From Oleispira sp036960605 (GTDB lineage: Bacteria; Pseudomonadota; Gammaproteobacteria; Pseudomonadales; Oceanobacteraceae), in assembly GCA_036960605.1 (NCBI GenBank), contig JBALXI010000009.1:62001-126000 (forward strand): a stretch of 64,000 bases of DNA. Reading direction: 5' to 3'. The position numbers and the translations under genes are program-made. Numbering within the stretch: the first letter of the stretch is position 1; every line of letters begins with the position of its first letter. Below the pieces are notes generated by a model that was not told where the DNA came from, did not search any database, and saw nothing but the letters and a program-made list of their open reading frames with translations. Positions 44,700 to 53,558 of the stretch are shown piece by piece.

Positions 44700-45149
44700 T
44701 GCTTTTTCTTCTTCTATGAGCCCTAGTGCGTCTTCTAAGGCAAATAAATAAGAGGGAATAATGTTGGTACTGAGTCCTGAATATTCCGCTGCCCAAGTAG
44801 AACTGCCTAATACTATTTTGGGTATCACTCGGCCCACCTTGGCAAACCAACGAGCAGCAGCGAGTTCTGCATTTTCGCTTTCGTTAATATAATAAATTTT
44901 CATATCAACGATAAAATGAACATATTCTGTTTCTTTATTAATACTAACGGATAGTGGCGATCGTAATGCAGAACAAAAAATATTCATGTCTTTGAAACGT
45001 TGGCTAAGGCGTTTTTCAATATTCTGACGTTTAGCTTCTGTATCGGTGCGCACTAGCCCCGCAAGTTTAAATTGGCACTTAATCGTTCCCACAAACTTAG
45101 ATTGACGGTTGTTTTTCTCGCTGGGGATATTACAAATTTTCAGGCTCAT
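44691..45149 (-). CDS. Conserved-looking hypothetical protein, 152 residues
   Basis: I do not recognise a family. It is a soluble-looking protein without signal peptide or membrane helix. A basic middle (KRQNIEKRLSQRFKDMNIF) is followed by an alternating strand region (VSINKETEYVHFIVDMKIYYIN), then an Ala-rich helix (ENAELAAARWFAKVG) and an acidic C-terminus. Codon use is like the neighbours. Its 3' end overlaps dtd by 9 bases. Two back-to-back palindromes lie upstream of it at 45193-45223. Confidence 0.65.
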   Translation of the reverse strand: MSLKICNIPSEKNNRQSKFVGTIKCQFKLAGLVRTDTEAKRQNIEKRLSQRFKDMNIFCSALRSPLSVSINKETEYVHFIVDMKIYYINESENAELAAARWFAKVGRVIPKIVLGSSTWAAEYSGLSTNIIPSYLFALEDALGLIEEEKASA

Positions 45150-45192
45150 GATTGCTCATTTCTTATTGCTATAGAGTCAATTTCGATACCGG

Positions 45193-45223
45193 CACAAAAA
45201 ATTAATTTTTGTGACAGGCCTGT
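45193..45223. promoter_or_regulatory. Two adjoining palindromes upstream of the 44691-45149 gene
   Basis: CACAAAAA-ATTAA-TTTTTGTG type inverted repeat (45193-45213), followed directly by the perfect palindrome ACAGGCCTGT (45214-45223). It sits 45-75 bases before the start of the hypothetical gene and could be an operator or a terminator-like hairpin. Confidence 0.35.
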
Positions 45224-45358
45224 ATCATACGGATAAACCTGATTACAAAACAGTAAATAGTGTAATGAAATGTTATTAGAAGGTTACTCATCGTTAAGGC
45301 TTATTTCAGCTCGGAAGTAAGTAAATTTTAACTTTAGTCTAGGTAAAATTGGGCCAAG

Positions 45359-45847
45359 TTAGGCGAATTGATTAATCTCTTGGCCTTGGCGGGGAGGGTT
45401 ACTGATATTCTGTAATTGAGTGAAAGTATCAATGGCTGGATTTTCTGCTGGTATAGGCTCTACTTTAACTACTTCATTGGAATCAGAAGCATCGAGTTCA
45501 GAATTAGAAGGAGGTCGCACATCGTTAGGCTCTGTTTTGCGGACATTGCCAGCTTGCTGATCAAATTCAGCTCTTTGTGCCTCTTGTTGTGCGGCCTCAA
45601 TTTTTTGCTGCTCTCCAGCAGATTTATCATCGTCTGCTTGCACCACTGAAGATGGCGCTGAGTTTTCAGCTGTCGCTTTTACTTGTTCAGAAGACCTGCG
45701 GCCTTGTTCATCACTTACCCGTTGAAGCTTTTTTTCTTGTTGAGCCGTTTCCTCAACTTTAGCAGCTGGAGCAGAACGCTCAGCTTGACTACGAGGCGGC
45801 TGGGTTGCAGATATTGTTAAACTACCCGCGGATGATATTGGTGCCAT
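45359..45847 (-). CDS. Hypothetical low-complexity protein, 162 residues
   Basis: 162 residues from the ATG at 45847, chosen for a GGGAAG site 5-6 bases upstream; the first in-frame ATG is at 45880. No family is recognised. It is Gln/Ala/Glu/Ser-rich and mostly helical or disordered (SEQVKATAENSAP, EQQKIEAAQQEAQRAEFDQQ). It has a short N-terminal stretch (MAPISSAGSLTISA), no signal peptide, and a C-terminus (IDTFTQLQNISNPPRQGQEI) that looks ordered. The composition recalls the N-terminal half of the SprA-family protein at 60545 and flagellar-associated small proteins. It stands alone, with gaps of about 200 bases on both sides. Confidence 0.6.
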   Translation of the reverse strand: MAPISSAGSLTISATQPPRSQAERSAPAAKVEETAQQEKKLQRVSDEQGRRSSEQVKATAENSAPSSVVQADDDKSAGEQQKIEAAQQEAQRAEFDQQAGNVRKTEPNDVRPPSNSELDASDSNEVVKVEPIPAENPAIDTFTQLQNISNPPRQGQEINQFA

Positions 45848-46064
45848 TGCTGCTTCCCATGTAACAAGTATCAAACTCATCGTTAACCGATAACGACATA
45901 AACATATTTAGAGCGACATAAGTATTACAAGACTTGGAGAACCAATCAATCTTGCATATATTCATCATAGTCTTAATCACGCTATTTATGAATGGATACA
46001 TTATCTTTTTAGAGACGCCTTTGTTCTATTAAACGTTTCTTATATGCGCTCTTATATACGGCTA

Positions 46065-46727
46065 TTAATCACGGCTGGCTTGATAGAGATTCACTAAACG
46101 AAACTCATCAAGTTCATCAAGATCTGGAACGGTGAAAGAATCAATTTGGCTGATGGCTTGATACGGTGGAAAGTTGAAGTTTTTTACCCGCGAGTCAGCG
46201 ACCAATACTGCCGGGGCTTTGTTAAGAAATACCTCTAATAAGGGTAGATTCGCTTTATCGTATAAAACATCTGCTGCAATTAATAAATCAATCTCTTGAT
46301 CAAATTCGAACAGGTCGCCATGGAGTTCAAGTTCAACATTATTGAGTCTGGCATTTTCTTGGCATGACAGTAGAGCGTCGGGGTCGATATCGCAGGCAAT
46401 GACCTGCTTTGCTCCGGCCATCATCGCTGCAATGGCGACCACGCCAGAGCCTGCTCCAAAGTCCATTACACGTTTGTTGCGCACCAGTTCTGGGTTATCA
46501 ATAATATGGCGTGCTAATACTTGGCCACTGGCCCAGCAAAAAGCCCAATAGGCTGGGTAAGCTTGAATGGCTAAAATTTCATCTTGGCTAAAGTGACGTC
46601 GCATGGGAATAGGATCCACCAACCAGAGCTTGATCTCTGGGCACTGAGGTAAAACTTGTTGGCTAAGGTGAGCATCAGAAAGCATTTTTTGAATGCAACG
46701 ATTTAATGCCAGCGGAGTATTTTTCAT
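46065..46727 (-). CDS. Class I SAM-dependent methyltransferase (ETFB-lysine methyltransferase-like)
   Basis: 220 residues from the ATG at 46727; a TTG at 46769 overlaps a TATAAT box and is unlikely. Rossmann-type methyltransferase: motif I VMDFGAGSGVVAIAAMMAGA, acidic motif VIACDIDPDALLSCQENA, and motif IV LLIAADVLYDKANLPLL. The segment PAYWAFCWASGQVLARHI before motif I is typical of METTL20/ETFB-lysine and ribosomal-protein methyltransferase relatives. The substrate, probably a protein lysine, is not determined. Divergent from the phosphorylase operon. Confidence 0.8.
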   Translation of the reverse strand: MKNTPLALNRCIQKMLSDAHLSQQVLPQCPEIKLWLVDPIPMRRHFSQDEILAIQAYPAYWAFCWASGQVLARHIIDNPELVRNKRVMDFGAGSGVVAIAAMMAGAKQVIACDIDPDALLSCQENARLNNVELELHGDLFEFDQEIDLLIAADVLYDKANLPLLEVFLNKAPAVLVADSRVKNFNFPPYQAISQIDSFTVPDLDELDEFRLVNLYQASRD

Positions 46728-46964
46728 AGTTATAATCGAATCGTTGAAGTGATGTTGATTATAACTCAATCGGCTCTGTAAATTCTGCCCTTATAAATTC
46801 AGCGGCTAACCATTCAGCATAATAAAAATATGGATGAAAATAACTAACAGGATAGAACCTTGATTTAACACAAGGCAATATTTTCCGCTATCGCTAAGCT
46901 GGGTATTGAATACGGTTTAACGATTGCTGGCAGTTAGTAAGGCGATGGTTATAAGGCGAAGGTT

Positions 46965-48482
46965 ATGAGCGACAATTTTTTATATTTAACAAAAATCGGT
47001 ATTGATACCTATCAACACGCCGTTGTCTTTATGCGCAAAGATTGTCACGTATGTCGCGCGGAAGGGTTTAATGCGATGACGCGAGTGAAGGTTTGTAGCG
47101 AGAAAAAATCCATCACGGCCACCTTGATTACAGTATCAGAAAATTTTCTTTCTCATCAACAAGCGGGGCTGTCTGATGTCGCTTGGCGTATGTTAGGGGC
47201 AGCAGAGGGCGATGTTGTGCAGTTTAGTCATGCCCCTGCGGTTGATTCTATGTCAGCGGTGCGAGGCAAGTTATATGGCGAGCCGCTAACGGCTATCAGT
47301 GCTGAAGACATAGTGACAGACATTAATAATGGCAACTACAGCGACGTGCAACTGGCGGCCTTTGTCGCAGCCTGTGCTGACGATCGATTGTCATTAGAGG
47401 AAACCATTTTTCTTACGCAAGCCATGGTCAATAGTGGGCAAAAGTTTGCTTGGCCTCAGGCTCGAGTATTGGACAAGCATTGTGTCGGAGGTCTGCCCGG
47501 TAATAGAACAACACCGATCGTGACTGCCATCATTGCAGCGAATGGTTTGGTCATGCCGAAAACATCCAGTCGTGCCATTACGTCACCAGCGGGTACCGCC
47601 GATACCATGGAAACCATGACTCCCGTTGCCTTGTCATTTAACAAAATGCATGCCGTGGTTGAACGTCATGGTGCATGTTTGGCATGGGGCGGTTCTGTTA
47701 GCTTGAGCCCCATTGACGATATTATTATTCGTATAGAGCGGGCCTTGGACTTGGATAGTGAAGGTCAGTTAGTGGCTTCGGTTATTTCTAAGAAAGTGGC
47801 GGCAGGATCCACTCACGTTTTAATTGATATACCGGTGGGGCCGAGTGCAAAAGTGAGGACGAATGCCGCGGCCGAAAAATTAAGTCATCACCTCGTCGCG
47901 ACGGGGAAAGCATTAGGCTTGTACGTTGAAACGATGATTACCGATGGCAATCAGCCTGTGGGTCGGGGTATTGGCCCTGCGTTAGAAGCTCATGATGTAT
48001 TAGCCGTATTACGCAATCAAAAAAATGCTCCTGACGATTTAATTGAACGCTCATTACAGTTGGCCGCTAAGTTATTGAGCATGGCAGAAATTGAGGGTTT
48101 AAATAATCTAAGTCGCTGTTATCAACGGGCACAAGAAACACTGAAATCAGGAGAGGCGTATGACAAATTCATAGGGATTTGTCAGGCTCAGGGCGGTTTC
48201 ACTGACCCCGGTTATGCTGAATTTAAGCAGACACTCTATGCTGAAGAAGCGGGCATCGTGAGCTATTTTAATAATCGCTTTATTGCCAAACTCGCGAGTT
48301 TATCAGGCGCACCAAATGCGCCGTTAGCAGGTATTGAAATGCGGGTACACCTTGGCGATAAAGTAGAACAGGGGCAGGCATTATTAACCTTGCATGCCCA
48401 AGCTCAGGGTGAATTAGATTATGCCCTGCAGTTTTATTATTCGCATCCGGAAGCGATACAAATAAATAAGGAAATTTTATAA
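46965..48482 (+). CDS. Thymidine phosphorylase family protein, AMP-phosphorylase-like
   Basis: 505 residues, preceded by AAGG six to seven bases before the ATG. It is longer than bacterial DeoA (about 440) because of an extra ~85-residue N-terminal domain, as in archaeal AMP phosphorylase. The phosphate-binding segment reads DKHCVGGLPGNRTTPI (170-185), matching the AMP-phosphorylase form (GG-x-PGN) rather than the DeoA form (GGVGDK). Catalytic-loop motifs SSRAITSPAGTADTMETM and ACLAWGGSVSLSPIDDIIIRIER follow, and the C-terminal barrel-sandwich domain (VHLGDKVEQGQALLTLHA) is present. AMP phosphorylase splits AMP with phosphate into adenine and ribose 1,5-bisphosphate. The next gene, PRPP synthase, overlaps it by one base. 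Exact substrate is inferred. Confidence 0.85.
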   Translation: MSDNFLYLTKIGIDTYQHAVVFMRKDCHVCRAEGFNAMTRVKVCSEKKSITATLITVSENFLSHQQAGLSDVAWRMLGAAEGDVVQFSHAPAVDSMSAVRGKLYGEPLTAISAEDIVTDINNGNYSDVQLAAFVAACADDRLSLEETIFLTQAMVNSGQKFAWPQARVLDKHCVGGLPGNRTTPIVTAIIAANGLVMPKTSSRAITSPAGTADTMETMTPVALSFNKMHAVVERHGACLAWGGSVSLSPIDDIIIRIERALDLDSEGQLVASVISKKVAAGSTHVLIDIPVGPSAKVRTNAAAEKLSHHLVATGKALGLYVETMITDGNQPVGRGIGPALEAHDVLAVLRNQKNAPDDLIERSLQLAAKLLSMAEIEGLNNLSRCYQRAQETLKSGEAYDKFIGICQAQGGFTDPGYAEFKQTLYAEEAGIVSYFNNRFIAKLASLSGAPNAPLAGIEMRVHLGDKVEQGQALLTLHAQAQGELDYALQFYYSHPEAIQINKEIL

Positions 48483-49417
48483 TGTTAGTCTTTTCTTTGG
48501 ATGGTCATTTATCGTCAGCCGAAAATCTTATCTCAACCTTGTCGGTAAATGTGTTAGATGATGAGCTGGTGACACTTGGGGAGTTAGAGCTGCGTCATTT
48601 TCCTGATGGCGAATCGTATTTAAATATTCTATCCGATGTTGACCAGCAAGAAATTGTTGTGCTTTGTCAGCTGCATCAGCCTAATGAAAAAATAATCGAC
48701 CTGATGTTGTTTGCTGAAACTGCAAAGCAGCAAGGCGCTAAATCCATCTGTTTGGTCGCGCCTTATCTAGCGTACATGCGCCAGGATAAAAAGTTTCATG
48801 CAGGGGAAAGTATTACGTCACGGCATGTGGCCACTTGGATCAGTGAGCGTTTTGATTCCATTATTACCATCGATCCCCACCTACATCGTTATCACTGCTT
48901 AAATGAAATTTATACTATTCCTAATCGTGTGATACATGCGACGGATCTTATTGCCGATTACATTCGCCAGAACATTGCCAAGCCTTTAGTGATTGGCCCC
49001 GATAGTGAAAGCGAGCAGTGGGCAAATGCGGTAGCTGAACGAGCAGGCTGCGATGCCATGGTGCTAAATAAAATTCGCCGTGGCGATCATGATGTCGAAG
49101 TCTCTTTACCGCAATTAGAAAACTATCTAAATCATCAGCCTATTCTAATTGACGACATTATATCGACGGGAAAAACCATGATTAAGGCGGCCGAAAATAT
49201 CGTTAAGCTAAACGGCAAGGCCCCCATTTGTATTGGTGTACATGGTGTTTTTGCGCCGGGTGCTTACGCCGAAATGCAAGCCGCTGACATCGCAGAAGTC
49301 TTAACCTGCAATACCATCGGTCATGCGACCAATGTCATTGATGTAACGGCTTTATTAGTGGCGGCGGTGATTGAAATACGCAATAAAAACCTGTCATCAA
49401 TAGGAAGTTCGTTATGA
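48482..49417 (+). CDS. Ribose-phosphate pyrophosphokinase, archaeal-like (class III) PRPP synthase
   Basis: A 311-residue enzyme of the PRPP synthase family. LELRHFPDGESYLNIL is the typical start, then VAPYLAYMRQDKKFHAGESI, a flexible-loop Lys region (LNKIRRGDHDVEV) and the PRPP-binding loop ILIDDIISTGKTM. The form APYLAYxRQDKKFxxGE is that of archaeal class III enzymes, not of the bacterial housekeeping Prs (PYxGYARQDR). The histidine-rich motif DPHLHRYH stands where Prs has DLHAxQ. It would make PRPP from ribose 5-phosphate and ATP, giving AMP, the presumed substrate of the gene before it. Overlaps both neighbours (1 and 4 bases). Confidence 0.85.
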   Translation: MLVFSLDGHLSSAENLISTLSVNVLDDELVTLGELELRHFPDGESYLNILSDVDQQEIVVLCQLHQPNEKIIDLMLFAETAKQQGAKSICLVAPYLAYMRQDKKFHAGESITSRHVATWISERFDSIITIDPHLHRYHCLNEIYTIPNRVIHATDLIADYIRQNIAKPLVIGPDSESEQWANAVAERAGCDAMVLNKIRRGDHDVEVSLPQLENYLNHQPILIDDIISTGKTMIKAAENIVKLNGKAPICIGVHGVFAPGAYAEMQAADIAEVLTCNTIGHATNVIDVTALLVAAVIEIRNKNLSSIGSSL

Positions 49418-51768
49418 AGACGGATAGCAGTTTCAGTGCCTGGGCGAAAGGGCAGGGAGTTATTCAGCATAATGAACAAACTCAGCAGCGTATTAAGAAT
49501 TTAGCGAAACGGTTATTAAGCGAAAATAAAATTGAAAGTTTAGAACGTTTTTATCAATTTTTGAGCGCGCTAGACGTGATAACAAATCAAGCGATGTGGT
49601 TAGTCGCGCACATGACTTATAGCAAGCATGTTTATCTTGATGGGCGTGAACTGAGCAGTGATGATTTCAAACAAGATCCGCAAGGGCATACCGGGGGCTC
49701 GCTGAATATGGTGCCTGCTTTCACCGGTTTTCTGGGTGCGAATGCGTTAACGGGGCAGCATCGAGATTGGTTAATGGGACAAGGTCATTGTGTTGCGGCC
49801 ATCGATGCGTTGCAGTTATTAACAGGCCAAGCCATGCCCGAGCGGCAGCAACAGTTTCCGTTAACGGATCATGGGCTGACTGATTTTGTGCGCGCGTTTT
49901 ATAGTTATGAAGTTTCAGCCAGTGGCAAGCCTGCTTCGCCTTTAGGCAGTCATGTGAATGTGAATACTAAGGGGGCGAGTATAGAAGGCGGTTATTTAGG
50001 CTTTGCCGCTTTGCATTATGTTCACCAACCGTTGCCTGGAGAGCGTTTGGTGGCTTTTTTAAGTGACGGTGCTTTCGAAGAACAAAGAGGCAGTGATTGG
50101 GCGGCGCGCTGGTGGCGGGCAGAAGATAGTGGCTTGGTGAGCCCTATTATGATTGCCAATGGTCGCCGTATTGATCAACGAACCATGACTGCGCAGCAAG
50201 GTGATAGTGCTTGGTTTGCCGAGCATCTAGCGCATCAAGGATTTGATCCTATCTGTATTGATGGGCGTGATCCGGCGGCTTTTGTTTGGGCCATCTTGCA
50301 TATGGAAACGGCGTTATCAGCCGCAGCAGAAAAGGTGACATCAGGGCAGGCTGAGTATCCTATTGCTTTGCCTTATTGTATTGCGGAAACTGAAAAAGGG
50401 TTTGGCTTTCCTGGAGCGGGAACCAATGCGGCGCACGGCTTACCGTTAATCAATAATCCCCGTCATGATTCGCAAGCGCGCGAGTTATTCAATCAAGGCG
50501 CACAGGCATTATTTAATACACCGCAGGCGTGGCAGAAGGCGGCGAAATTATTAACGCAACCGAAAAAACCTTATTGCCCGAGTGAAGTTACCGTTACGCG
50601 CCCTGATCCGAGTTGGCAGGAAGTCGGCAAGTATTATTCTCCCGCTCAGGGGCTGGATGATTACTTTGTTGATCTCGCCGAGGTCAATTCAAAATTGCGT
50701 ATTCGGGTCGGTAATCCTGATGAATTGAGTTCCAACCGTTTTGGCAAAACGTTAGAGTTATTAAAGCATCGAGTGACTAAGCCCGAAGCGGGCATTGCTG
50801 AATCGATCACGGGCAAAGTGATTACCGCACTCAACGAAGAAGCTGTAATTTCTGCCTGTTTAGCCAATCGGAAAGGCTTAAATCTGGTGGTATCGTATGA
50901 AGCGTTTGCAGTGAAAATGTTAGGCGCAATTCGGCAGGCGCTTATCTTTTCGCGTCATCAAAAAGAAAGTGCTGACCCCGCGGGTTGGTTATCGTTGCCT
51001 GTAGTGTCGACGTCGCATGTTTGGGAAAATGGCAAGAATGAACAGAGTCATCAAGATCCTACTTTGTGTGAATCTTTACTCAATGAAATGAGTGATATGG
51101 CGCGTATTGTATTTCCTGCGGATGCCAATAGCGCAATGGCTACCTTGAAAGCGTGTTATGGCGATATGGGCTCAATCTGGAATCTAGTGGTCGCTAAATC
51201 TAAAGTGCCGGTGATGTTAACGCCGGAGCAAGCGCAAAATTTAGTGGAGCAAGGCGCGATTTGTTTACGCGGGCATTGTCAGGCTGGAATTCAAATCATA
51301 GCCATCGGTAGTTATCAATTGCAGCAGGCACTTTTACTCAGTGATCGCTTAATGCTAAATAAGCAAGCACACAGCCTCGTGTATATGCTGGAGCCGGGTC
51401 GCTTTCGATTGGCGCGGGATGAGTGGGAGCAAGATCAACAAGCGGATGAAGCGCTGCAGCAAGCATTGTTTTCGAATAAGGTTCAGCAGCGCTTATTCTT
51501 TTTTCATGGTCATGGCGAGGCTATTTTATCGTGCTGTCGGCCATTAGATTTAGGCCCGCAGAAAACCTTAGCATTGGGCTATATCAATCAGGGTGGGACG
51601 CTGAATACTGAAGGTATGTTGTTTGCTAATAAGTGTACTTGGGCGCATGGTGCATTGCAGCTAGCGCGACGCGTAGGGCTCAATGATGATGCTTGGTTAT
51701 CAGCGGGTGAATTGTCTGCGGTATTAGGGCGGGGGGATCCTTACCAGTTAATCAGTCGGCCGTTTTGA
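49414..51768 (+). CDS. Divergent phosphoketolase-family (thiamine diphosphate) enzyme
   Basis: 784 residues, the length of xylulose 5-phosphate/fructose 6-phosphate phosphoketolases. Architecture is conserved: GHTGGSLNM (91-99), GQGHCVAAIDAL (122 onwards), LGSHVNVNTKGASIEGGYLG (177-196), the thiamine diphosphate region LSDGAFEEQRGSDW (216-229) and GRRIDQRT. Canonical phosphoketolases read GDGEAETGPLATSW and SHVAPETPGSIHEGGELGY there, so this is a separate branch; relatives are sometimes labelled xylulose 5-phosphate 3-epimerase. Reaction unproven: expected thiamine-dependent cleavage of a ketose phosphate to acetyl phosphate. Translationally coupled to the PRPP synthase gene (4-base overlap), and its end overlaps a convergent GGDEF gene by 21 bases. 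Confidence 0.75.
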   Translation: MKTDSSFSAWAKGQGVIQHNEQTQQRIKNLAKRLLSENKIESLERFYQFLSALDVITNQAMWLVAHMTYSKHVYLDGRELSSDDFKQDPQGHTGGSLNMVPAFTGFLGANALTGQHRDWLMGQGHCVAAIDALQLLTGQAMPERQQQFPLTDHGLTDFVRAFYSYEVSASGKPASPLGSHVNVNTKGASIEGGYLGFAALHYVHQPLPGERLVAFLSDGAFEEQRGSDWAARWWRAEDSGLVSPIMIANGRRIDQRTMTAQQGDSAWFAEHLAHQGFDPICIDGRDPAAFVWAILHMETALSAAAEKVTSGQAEYPIALPYCIAETEKGFGFPGAGTNAAHGLPLINNPRHDSQARELFNQGAQALFNTPQAWQKAAKLLTQPKKPYCPSEVTVTRPDPSWQEVGKYYSPAQGLDDYFVDLAEVNSKLRIRVGNPDELSSNRFGKTLELLKHRVTKPEAGIAESITGKVITALNEEAVISACLANRKGLNLVVSYEAFAVKMLGAIRQALIFSRHQKESADPAGWLSLPVVSTSHVWENGKNEQSHQDPTLCESLLNEMSDMARIVFPADANSAMATLKACYGDMGSIWNLVVAKSKVPVMLTPEQAQNLVEQGAICLRGHCQAGIQIIAIGSYQLQQALLLSDRLMLNKQAHSLVYMLEPGRFRLARDEWEQDQQADEALQQALFSNKVQQRLFFFHGHGEAILSCCRPLDLGPQKTLALGYINQGGTLNTEGMLFANKCTWAHGALQLARRVGLNDDAWLSAGELSAVLGRGDPYQLISRPF

Positions 51769-53484
51769 GGGGGTAAAGCTAGGGTCCCAGGTGATACAGC
51801 GATTACGCCCCTGATCTTTTGCTTGGTAGAGTGCGAGATCAGACTGACGTAATAGTTCGCCGATGGTGCTCGACAGACTTTTTGCCGAAATGCCTATGCT
51901 AATGGAGATGAACTCGATGGGCTCGATGGGCGTGGTTGCGATTAATTTACGGATTCGCTCGCAGGCTTTTAACGCCTGCTTCATGTGAGTGGCGGGCATG
52001 ATTAATAAAAACTCTTCTCCACCCCAGCGACAGATGGTATCTCCGGGACGACTGAATTGGCAAATCGTATGGCTAATAAACTGCAAAATCTGATCGCCAA
52101 CATCATGACCATGGAGATCGTTAACACTTTTAAAGTGGTCAATATCAATTAGGGCGACACAATACTCTTCGCCTTCAACATAATTCAGTCTATCGAGAAT
52201 GCGCTGTCCATGACGTCTATTCGGTATCAAGGTTAGATCATCAGTATTAGCCAAGCTTTCCATACGAAAATTTAGTTTTAATAACGCGCGGTTTGAACTT
52301 TCTAGCGCGAGGGTGCGCTGAACAATATTATCTTCTAACTCATCATTTAATTGCGCCAGTTGCTTCTCCACCTGCTTACGTCGGCGAACCTGTGCTGATA
52401 ATAATATGATGATAATGATGAGTGTGGTTATGATGAGAACAATAATGAGGATGGCATTTTTATAGCGCGAGAAGAGTGTTTGTGGCACAAACATAATTTC
52501 ACTCGCGGGGGGCAGTGCATTAATATTGATGTTAAATTTGTCTAGCTGGCGGCTATCGAATTTTGGTAAAAATTGAGCCGTTGTATTTTTATTAATTGAT
52601 TCAATATCTCTGCCCGATAATATGTCTAAGGCAATCTGAGCTGTATTTTGACCGTGTAGTAGAGGGTTGTTCATATAACCACCGACAATACCCAGTCCCA
52701 TAAGAGGGGTGCCCCACATACCATAAATGGGAGCTTTGCTATAGCGCGTTAAAATTGGGATGTCGTGACTGTATGAAAAATGGCGCCCTTGATTATCCTT
52801 GTGTAGTGCGGTGATCAAATAGGCTTTGCCTTTACTTTTCCTTCCGCTCTTCTTTTCGTTATTGACTTGAAATAATAATTTTTCAAAGGAAAAATTATTA
52901 TGTAGAGTTAACTTTATTTTAGGGTGAAGCCAGTCTTTTTTTAATGCTAATAGTTCTTTGGAAAATAAAATTCCAAGAGAGCTTTTGTCGGATAAAATAA
53001 TGATTTCGTCGATCTTGCCTTTATGTAAATGGGTAATCAGTTTGAGGTTTTCTGCGATGGCATCACCCTCTTGTATGCCGGTAAAGTCGTTGAGTCCTGC
53101 CAGTTTTTTTGTAGGATTGAAATTTACGCCGTTAAAAACAACGGGAGTATTGGGGAAGATTTCATCTCGATGTTGGATAAGAAAGTCCAATGCAAAATCA
53201 TCGGTACTGATGATGATATCAGGCTTCAATTGGCGATATTTATGGCGATAAAGATGAACAAGAGCGGTTAAATGAGCAGGGTCATCAATAAAACGGCGGC
53301 TATCCATAAACTCTATGAATAGGTCTTTATCAGCAATCTCAGTTCTTAATACCTGTAGAATTCCTTGGTTATTAGCTTGGGTCCACTGGTATTGGGCATG
53401 ATAAGAGTTAAGCAGCAGTACTTTAGGCCCAGCAAAGCTAGACATTGTGAAAAGGATGAGCGCTAGGCCGTACAAGCGAATCAT
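51748..53484 (-). CDS. Membrane diguanylate cyclase with periplasmic ABC-substrate-binding-like sensor
   Basis: A 578-residue protein: signal peptide (1-18), periplasmic domain of the ABC-substrate-binding type (about 20-330, VLLLNSYHAQYQWTQANNQGI and PDIIISTDDFALDFL). A transmembrane helix (about 345-367, AILIIVLIITTLIIIIILL) and a short coiled coil follow. The GGDEF domain is intact: signature GGEEF in CRWGGEEFLLI, inhibitory site RPGD just before it, and ALYQAKDQGRNR near the end. It should make c-di-GMP in response to a periplasmic ligand, possibly a sugar or peptide. Convergent with and overlapping the phosphoketolase-like gene by 21 bases. Confidence 0.9.
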   Translation of the reverse strand: MIRLYGLALILFTMSSFAGPKVLLLNSYHAQYQWTQANNQGILQVLRTEIADKDLFIEFMDSRRFIDDPAHLTALVHLYRHKYRQLKPDIIISTDDFALDFLIQHRDEIFPNTPVVFNGVNFNPTKKLAGLNDFTGIQEGDAIAENLKLITHLHKGKIDEIIILSDKSSLGILFSKELLALKKDWLHPKIKLTLHNNFSFEKLLFQVNNEKKSGRKSKGKAYLITALHKDNQGRHFSYSHDIPILTRYSKAPIYGMWGTPLMGLGIVGGYMNNPLLHGQNTAQIALDILSGRDIESINKNTTAQFLPKFDSRQLDKFNININALPPASEIMFVPQTLFSRYKNAILIIVLIITTLIIIIILLSAQVRRRKQVEKQLAQLNDELEDNIVQRTLALESSNRALLKLNFRMESLANTDDLTLIPNRRHGQRILDRLNYVEGEEYCVALIDIDHFKSVNDLHGHDVGDQILQFISHTICQFSRPGDTICRWGGEEFLLIMPATHMKQALKACERIRKLIATTPIEPIEFISISIGISAKSLSSTIGELLRQSDLALYQAKDQGRNRCITWDPSFTPSKRPTD

Positions 53485-53558
53485 TGATATTCCTGAGATG
53501 TATAGGGTTTTGTGTACGTATTAATACTAGTTCATGGCTAAAAACCTGCTATTGCAGA

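Noticed and set aside
46736..46760. Longer start (TTG at 46769) of the methyltransferase
   Set aside because: It overlaps a TATAAT box likely used as the promoter; the ATG at 46727 is preferred.
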